NCBI GenBank assembly: GCA_003450815.1
Contig: DMES01000085.1
Coordinates: 38,986 to 96,652, forward strand
Source of the DNA: Elusimicrobiota bacterium
GTDB lineage: Bacteria > Elusimicrobiota > Elusimicrobia > Elusimicrobiales > UBA9959
Length of the DNA stretch: 57,667 nucleotides
Reading direction: 5' to 3'
Every line of letters starts with the position of its first letter. Positions within the stretch are counted from its first letter, which is position 1. This document shows positions 53,232 to 57,667 of the stretch, piece after piece. Under the pieces are notes generated by a model. That model was not told the origin of the DNA. It saw only the letters and a list, made by a program, of their open reading frames with translations, and made no database searches. The position numbers and the translations under genes are program-made.

Positions 53232-54252
53232 AAATTTCAGGCTTTACCTTATAGCCTTCCTTCTGCCGCTGGGCCTTTCGCTTGCGCTCACGCCGCTTTT
53301 AAGGCTTGCCGCGCTGGCTCTAGGTCAGGTTGATCAGCCCACCGATATCAAAACTCATAAGATCCCTACGCCGCTTTTCGGCGGAGTGGCTGTGGCGCTG
53401 GCGGTTTCAGCTTCGCTCATTGTCATGCGCTTTTACACCTCCTTCCCAACCGGCACGCTCAGGGATTTGCGTGTAATACTTGCGGGCGGTGCGGTTATGT
53501 TCGCTCTGGGTCTTATTGACGATTTTAAAAAACCCAATGGGCTCGGAGTCAGGACAAAATTTACCATACAGTTCCTGGTGGCTTTTTTTACCGTATTTTA
53601 CGGTATAAGGATACGCTTCGTGGAGCCGCAGTATCTTTCTTTCGTTCTCAGCCTGTTGTGGATAGTGGGTGTATCCAACGCTTTCAATATCATTGATATT
53701 ATGGACGGGCTTTCCGCCGGGCAGGTCGCAGTCGCCTCCTTCGGGTTTTTGCTTATAGCTTTTCCCTCTGAATCCATATATGTCAACTTCGCTTCTGCGG
53801 CGCTTGCCGGCGCTGTTTTGGGTTTTCTGCCTTACAATTTCTCAAAAAACATGAAAATTTTCATGGGTGATTCAGGCAGCCTTTTTTGCGGGTTTGTGCT
53901 GGCGTTGGTCGCTATGGGCACACAGTACACCAAAGTCAATCCGCTCGGCGTTTACGCCCCGCTTTTTATACTTGCCCTGCCCATCTATGACACTATTTTT
54001 GTTTCCATAATGCGCCTGCGGCGCGGGCATTCGCCGTTTTTGGGAAGCAAGGACCATTTTGCCCTGCGGCTGGAAAAGCTGGGTTTTTCAAGGCCGAGAA
54101 TAGCTTTCGGCGCGGCGCTGGCCGCGGTGGCGCTATCTGTTTTTGCCTGGTTTATAACCCAGGTGCCGCTTGTCTGGGGCGCGCTGATCTGTTTTGTGGT
54201 TGGGCTGGAATTCATCCTGATCAGCTTGGCCATAGCCAGAATAAAAATATAA
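53215..54252 (+). CDS. Undecaprenyl-phosphate sugar-1-phosphate transferase, WecA/TagO-like
   Basis: A 345-residue polytopic membrane protein of the MraY/WecA family, which starts polymer synthesis by putting a GlcNAc-1-phosphate-like unit on the lipid carrier. Motifs: Asp pair in LIDDFKKP (D102, D103), NAFNIIDIMDGLSAG, the loop GDSGSLF, and the basic/His patch GSKDHFALRL. About ten membrane segments. It overlaps the RmlD-like gene, so rmlA, the reductase and this gene form one operon. Confidence 0.93.
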   Translation: MADLLENFRLYLIAFLLPLGLSLALTPLLRLAALALGQVDQPTDIKTHKIPTPLFGGVAVALAVSASLIVMRFYTSFPTGTLRDLRVILAGGAVMFALGLIDDFKKPNGLGVRTKFTIQFLVAFFTVFYGIRIRFVEPQYLSFVLSLLWIVGVSNAFNIIDIMDGLSAGQVAVASFGFLLIAFPSESIYVNFASAALAGAVLGFLPYNFSKNMKIFMGDSGSLFCGFVLALVAMGTQYTKVNPLGVYAPLFILALPIYDTIFVSIMRLRRGHSPFLGSKDHFALRLEKLGFSRPRIAFGAALAAVALSVFAWFITQVPLVWGALICFVVGLEFILISLAIARIKI

Positions 54253-54347
54253 AAACGGCCGACGCCATTTTTATGCCAGTAAGAGCTAAAGTCGTGTTAA
54301 TTAGCAGGACTGAAATTGCAGTTAAATTCGCCGAATATGGAGCCAGT

Positions 54348-55913
54348 ATGACATCTCAATATTACATGGGAAAGTTGCAGTCTATCCGAAGTTCCGCCGG
54401 GCCGGCCTTTACCCGCGGTCTGGGCGATGCGGACATCCGGCGTTTCCTGGAAGTGGACAAAGATCTTTCGAAGGCCATAGAGACCGCCGCGGATAACCGC
54501 CGGAAACTTTCAGCCGCAAACGGCGCATTGTTCGCGATGGAGGAAAAAGCCCTCTGCCGCCTGCTGCAGCAGCGGGTGCTGAACTTCTATCCGGCCGAAA
54601 ACATAAACCCTTATGTGCCGCTGGCTGCTTCTGGCTCCTGGATAATCACTTCGCATGGCGCCGTTATCCACGACTCCGGCGGCTACGGTATGCTTGGCAT
54701 GGGGCACGCACCCGTGGCTGTTCTGGAGGCCATGGGCGAACCCTTCGTTATGGCCAATGTTATGACCCCGTCCTTCAGCCAGCATAGACTGACGGAACGC
54801 CTTAACCATGAGATAGGCGGCCGGCGCGGCGACTGCCCTTACAAGCAGTTCGTTTTCCTGAATAGCGGCTCCGAGGCGGTAACCTTCACCTGCCGGGTAG
54901 CGGATATTCATGCCCGTATGATGACCGATTCCGGCGGCCGGCGCGCCGGGAAGAAAGTTATGCGCCTGGCTATCATTGAAGGCTTCCATGGGCGCACCGA
55001 GGGCCCCGCGCGGCTCTCACACTCCTGTCGTTCGCTTTATGCAAAGCATCTGGCCTCCTTCAGGGAGCCGGATAACCTTAAGTTTGTGCCCCTCAACGAT
55101 CTTGCTGCCCTGCGCAGGATATTCGCGGAAGCCGAAAAGAATGGTGTATTCTTTGAAGCTTTCTACGTGGAGCCGGTGATGGGTGAAGGCATACCCGGGC
55201 TTGCCCTCACCCGGCAGTACTATGACGAAGCCAGGGCGCTGACCCGGAAGATGGGCAGCCTGCTGGTAGTAGATTCCATCCAGGCCGCGCTGCGCGCGCA
55301 GGGCTGTCTCAGCATTGTGGACTATCCCGGCTTTGAGGACTGCGTTCCGCCGGATATGGAAACCTTTTCCAAGGCGCTGAACGCGGGGCAGTATCCCCTG
55401 TCCGTTATCGCATTAAACGGCGCTGTGGCGGACCGGTACATCACCGGCCTTTACGGAAACACTATGACAGGCAATCCCCGGGCCATGGAAGTGGGGTGCG
55501 CCGTTCTGGACGCCGTCACCGATGAAGTCCGCGGGAATATCCGCGAGCGGGGCCTGGAATTTGTCCTGAAGCTGAAGGTGCTCTCTGATGAGTTTCCGGG
55601 GGCTATTGAGCAGGTAGTAGGCACGGGGTTGATGGTGAGCGCGATGCTTAACCCAAAACTATACCGCGTACTGGGTAAAGGCGGGTTTGAGGAATTCATG
55701 CGCGTCAACGGCATAGAGATGATACATGGCGGGGAATGCGGCCTTCGCTTCACTCCTTCCTTCGGCATCACCAGCGCCGAGATAGACCTTATAGTTTCCG
55801 TTATCCGCCGGGGACTAAAGGAGCTGACATCTTCTTCCAAGAAAGTTTTAGCGGCTAAAGGTAGGAAGTCAGGCAAGCCTTTACTAAAACAAGGCCGCCG
55901 TTTCGCGCGATAG
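54348..55913 (+). CDS. Class III PLP aminotransferase, long form
   Basis: A 521-residue class III (omega) aminotransferase. The PLP-binding lysine is K342 in TFSKALNAGQYP; LNSGSEAVTFTCRVAD, IIEGFHGRTEGPA and VVDSIQAALRAQG are the expected motifs. Usual length in this class is about 420-460, so there is an extra N-terminal region of roughly 50 residues and a basic tail (KGRKSGKPLLKQGRRFAR). The substrate is unknown. GGAG with proper spacing favours ATG 54348 over the ATG at 54273. Confidence 0.88.
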   Translation: MTSQYYMGKLQSIRSSAGPAFTRGLGDADIRRFLEVDKDLSKAIETAADNRRKLSAANGALFAMEEKALCRLLQQRVLNFYPAENINPYVPLAASGSWIITSHGAVIHDSGGYGMLGMGHAPVAVLEAMGEPFVMANVMTPSFSQHRLTERLNHEIGGRRGDCPYKQFVFLNSGSEAVTFTCRVADIHARMMTDSGGRRAGKKVMRLAIIEGFHGRTEGPARLSHSCRSLYAKHLASFREPDNLKFVPLNDLAALRRIFAEAEKNGVFFEAFYVEPVMGEGIPGLALTRQYYDEARALTRKMGSLLVVDSIQAALRAQGCLSIVDYPGFEDCVPPDMETFSKALNAGQYPLSVIALNGAVADRYITGLYGNTMTGNPRAMEVGCAVLDAVTDEVRGNIRERGLEFVLKLKVLSDEFPGAIEQVVGTGLMVSAMLNPKLYRVLGKGGFEEFMRVNGIEMIHGGECGLRFTPSFGITSAEIDLIVSVIRRGLKELTSSSKKVLAAKGRKSGKPLLKQGRRFAR

Positions 55914-55968
55914 GTGCGGCCGGTAGTGATTTATTACCCTGCTCGGTGTATTGTTTATAAAGGAGAAT

Positions 55969-56031
55969 GGGGTCAGGTCTTGATTCTTGACCAACCCTAC
56001 AACAAAAAGTCAAGAATCAAGACCTGCCCCC
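55969..56031. repeat. REP-like long inverted repeat
   Basis: GGGGTCAGGTCTTGATTCTTGAC and GTCAAGAATCAAGACCTGCCCCC are near-perfect 23-base inverted arms around a 17-base loop. The pattern (GGGGTCAGGTCTTGA) resembles REP-type palindromes mobilised by IS200-like REP transposases in many genomes. No such transposase gene is in the window. The rest of this 232-base gap between aminotransferase and antiporter holds a terminator. Confidence 0.8.
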
Positions 56032-56100
56032 TTATACAATGCTCTAAAATAACCTTGGGCGATGGAGTTCGCCTGAAAATGCTCCCGCAACGGGGCTGAT

Positions 56101-56133
56101 GACTCCTACCACTAAGGCAGGGGTCTTTTTTTT
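56101..56133 (+). terminator. Intrinsic terminator
   Basis: GACTCCTACC and GGCAGGGGTC form a 10-base stem (one wobble, one mismatch) with loop ACTAA, followed directly by eight T. It separates the preceding genes from the antiporter gene. Confidence 0.8.
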
Positions 56134-56145
56134 GAGGTCACAAAT

Positions 56146-57300
56146 ATGAATACGACTTATACTGCGACTTGCATAATGCTTTTGATTTTTATCGCCAGTG
56201 CTTTTTCTGTGGAACTTGCGCTTTCCGCTGCCATAATTGAAATAGCTGTAGGGGTAATAGCGGGCAATTTCCTTGGATTAGGCTCTGCGCCATGGATGGA
56301 TTTTCTCGCGGGATTCGGCGGCATCCTGCTGACTTTTTTGGCCGGGGCTGAAGTGGACAGCAGAATGTTGCGAGATAAGCTAAAGGAGAGCCTTCTTATA
56401 GGCGGACTATCTTTTATAATTCCGTACATCGCTGCTATTGTCTATTGTTATTGGGGTGCGGGTTGGACCTTGAATGCCTCGCTTATCGCCGGTTGCGCAC
56501 TGTCCACTACTTCATTGGCCGTGGTGTATGCGGTTCTTGTTGAAACCGGGCTGACAAACACGGACATCGGAAAAATAATTATGGCCGCAACCTTTGTCAC
56601 TGATTTCGGGGTCGCCGCAGCATTATCTTTATCCTTTGCGGAATACAACTTTTATACTCTGTGGTTTATCCTGGGGTCTATCGCAATCATCGCGGCGGCG
56701 GCTCGCTGGCTGCCGGATATATTTTTACGCTATGGAAAGCGTGTCATAGAGCCGGAGATTAAACTGCTCTTTTTTCTACTTTTTTCTTTTATGTCCTTAG
56801 CTCAAATGGGTAAAGGGCATGCGGTTCTGCCTGTTTTCATTCTGGGTCTTTATCTTGGCAAAATGTTCCGCGAGCATAAGGATCTCCAGCAAAAGCTTCG
56901 CATAGTCGCCTTCGCCATGATAACCCCGTTTTTCTTCATCAAAAGCGGTATGAATGTTTCTTTGCGGGAGGTAGCGGCTCAATGGCCGTTGTTCCTGGCC
57001 TTATTCGGAATAAAAATCGCCGCTAAATTCGTTGGGGTCTGGCCTTTAGCTAAACGGTATGTCGCCGAACATGCCGAATATACAACGCTGCTGATGAGTA
57101 CGGGACTTACATTCGGCACGATCTCATCGCTCTATGGGCTTCAAGCGGGTTACATTGATAAAAAACAATTTTCGGTTCTTGTAGCGGTAGTCATAGGCAC
57201 GGCTATTGTGCCGACATTTATAGCCCAACGGTGGTTTTCACCGAACTTATCCAAAGCAGAGGCGGACGAGTTGCTGGCCAGAGAAGAAGAAAGCGCATAA
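56146..57300 (+). CDS. Cation:proton antiporter, CPA2/KefB-like
   Basis: A 384-residue polytopic membrane protein with about eleven hydrophobic segments. The family's polar pair lies in FVTDFGVAAAL, where the Asp is an ion-site candidate. GFGGILLTFLAGAEVD and AMITPFFFIKSGMNV are typical of KefB-type CPA2 antiporters. No regulatory domain is attached. It should exchange Na+ or K+ for protons at the inner membrane; the cation is not evident. Close to the next gene (six bases), likely co-transcribed. Confidence 0.9.
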   Translation: MNTTYTATCIMLLIFIASAFSVELALSAAIIEIAVGVIAGNFLGLGSAPWMDFLAGFGGILLTFLAGAEVDSRMLRDKLKESLLIGGLSFIIPYIAAIVYCYWGAGWTLNASLIAGCALSTTSLAVVYAVLVETGLTNTDIGKIIMAATFVTDFGVAAALSLSFAEYNFYTLWFILGSIAIIAAAARWLPDIFLRYGKRVIEPEIKLLFFLLFSFMSLAQMGKGHAVLPVFILGLYLGKMFREHKDLQQKLRIVAFAMITPFFFIKSGMNVSLREVAAQWPLFLALFGIKIAAKFVGVWPLAKRYVAEHAEYTTLLMSTGLTFGTISSLYGLQAGYIDKKQFSVLVAVVIGTAIVPTFIAQRWFSPNLSKAEADELLAREEESA

Positions 57301-57306
57301 AGTTTT

Positions 57307-57666
57307 ATGTACACTTCTTTTGAGGACCTGTCGGTAAAAGACGACATAGAACTGCGCGATGAGGCGCGGCTGCGCCGCCTTTACAGCAAAAACTTTTATG
57401 GCATTAAAATTGCCGCCGCCTGCTGCCTTGTCATAGGCGCGGCGCTGGCCGCGCTGACCTTGTGGCTGGTCAGCTATTACTTAACCTCAAAAAACATGCC
57501 TGCCCGGGATTTTTGGACTCTTTTCGGAGTCGGGGCCGGTTTTGGGATTATGTGCCTGGGAATGGGCTTGGCTTTTTTGAAAGAGATTTCGCGCATGGTT
57601 GCACTTCTAAATGGAATCCGCTCTTGGGACAGCCCTGGGCTTTTAGGCCCATCCCCGCTAAGATAA
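57307..57666 (+). CDS. Small two-span membrane protein
   Basis: A 119-residue protein not assigned to a family. It has two hydrophobic segments (about residues 34-56 and 71-91), a charged acidic/basic N-terminus (LSVKDDIELRDEARLRRLY) and a short tail. It follows the antiporter by six bases and may be an accessory subunit, which is inferred from position only. The stop codon lies one base before the end of the window. Confidence 0.7.
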   Translation: MYTSFEDLSVKDDIELRDEARLRRLYSKNFYGIKIAAACCLVIGAALAALTLWLVSYYLTSKNMPARDFWTLFGVGAGFGIMCLGMGLAFLKEISRMVALLNGIRSWDSPGLLGPSPLR

Positions 57667-57667
57667 T

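Noticed and set aside
55914..56099. Open frame of 61 codons after the class III aminotransferase
   Set aside because: It is read from the REP-like palindrome and flanking non-coding sequence, with no plausible protein features.

Overview
The window reads as chromosomal DNA of a Gram-negative, probably uncultured bacterium. It encodes a TolC-type outer-membrane channel, a YjbH-like outer-membrane protein, a lipoprotein, exported proteins and a large surface-polysaccharide locus. The gene mix (PPi-type phosphofructokinase, HtpX, DedA, ferritin, rubrerythrin-like protein, DAP-pathway lysine genes) and the many short-period intergenic repeats would suit Elusimicrobiota or a neighbouring lineage; that assignment is an inference. 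The first 22 bases (T10 then G12) look like an assembly or sequencing artefact at a contig edge. No rRNA, tRNA, CRISPR array, prophage or transposase gene was found, and no gene-free stretch exceeds about 250 bases.

Layout. Positions 1-11560 are housekeeping and stress genes: a truncated response regulator, thioesterase, lytic transglycosylase, HtpX, a soluble PAS histidine kinase, an SRAP (HMCES-type) protein, an LtaS/MdoB-like sulfatase-fold transferase, an exported cyclophilin lipoprotein divergent from an exported rubrerythrin-like protein, a ferric-reductase-like heme membrane protein, DedA, ferritin and a YtxH-like protein. Positions 11598-26847 hold transketolase, a Nudix hydrolase, dnaE overlapping a response regulator, phosphofructokinase, TolC, a patatin-TPR-dapF operon, an unrecognised gene and dapA. 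Positions 26966-57300 are mainly sugar-nucleotide, glycosyltransferase and polymer genes, ending in an antiporter and a small membrane protein.

The polysaccharide part contains several partial pathways. (i) A Gfo/Idh oxidoreductase, left-handed beta-helix acyltransferase and DegT aminotransferase (33450-36110) match the WbpB/WbpD/WbpE steps to a diacetamido uronic acid. (ii) hddC-hddA, two SDR enzymes, a transketolase split over two genes and a DegT-fold enzyme with His in place of the PLP lysine (36254-42844) suggest a GDP-heptose-derived, 3-deoxygenated and possibly two-carbon-branched sugar. This is the best candidate for an undescribed pathway. (iii) rmlA, an RmlD-like reductase and a WecA-like initiating transferase (51487-54252) could start chain assembly. 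Glycosyltransferases of the GT2 and GT39-like types are spread between them. Several expected partner enzymes are absent from the window, so these pathways must be completed elsewhere.

A second notable layer is a set of short-period (7, 8 or 9 nt) tandem arrays, often arranged as inverted pairs, in at least nine places. They lie mostly between genes, but in one case inside an oxidoreductase gene and in another at the end of the Nudix gene.
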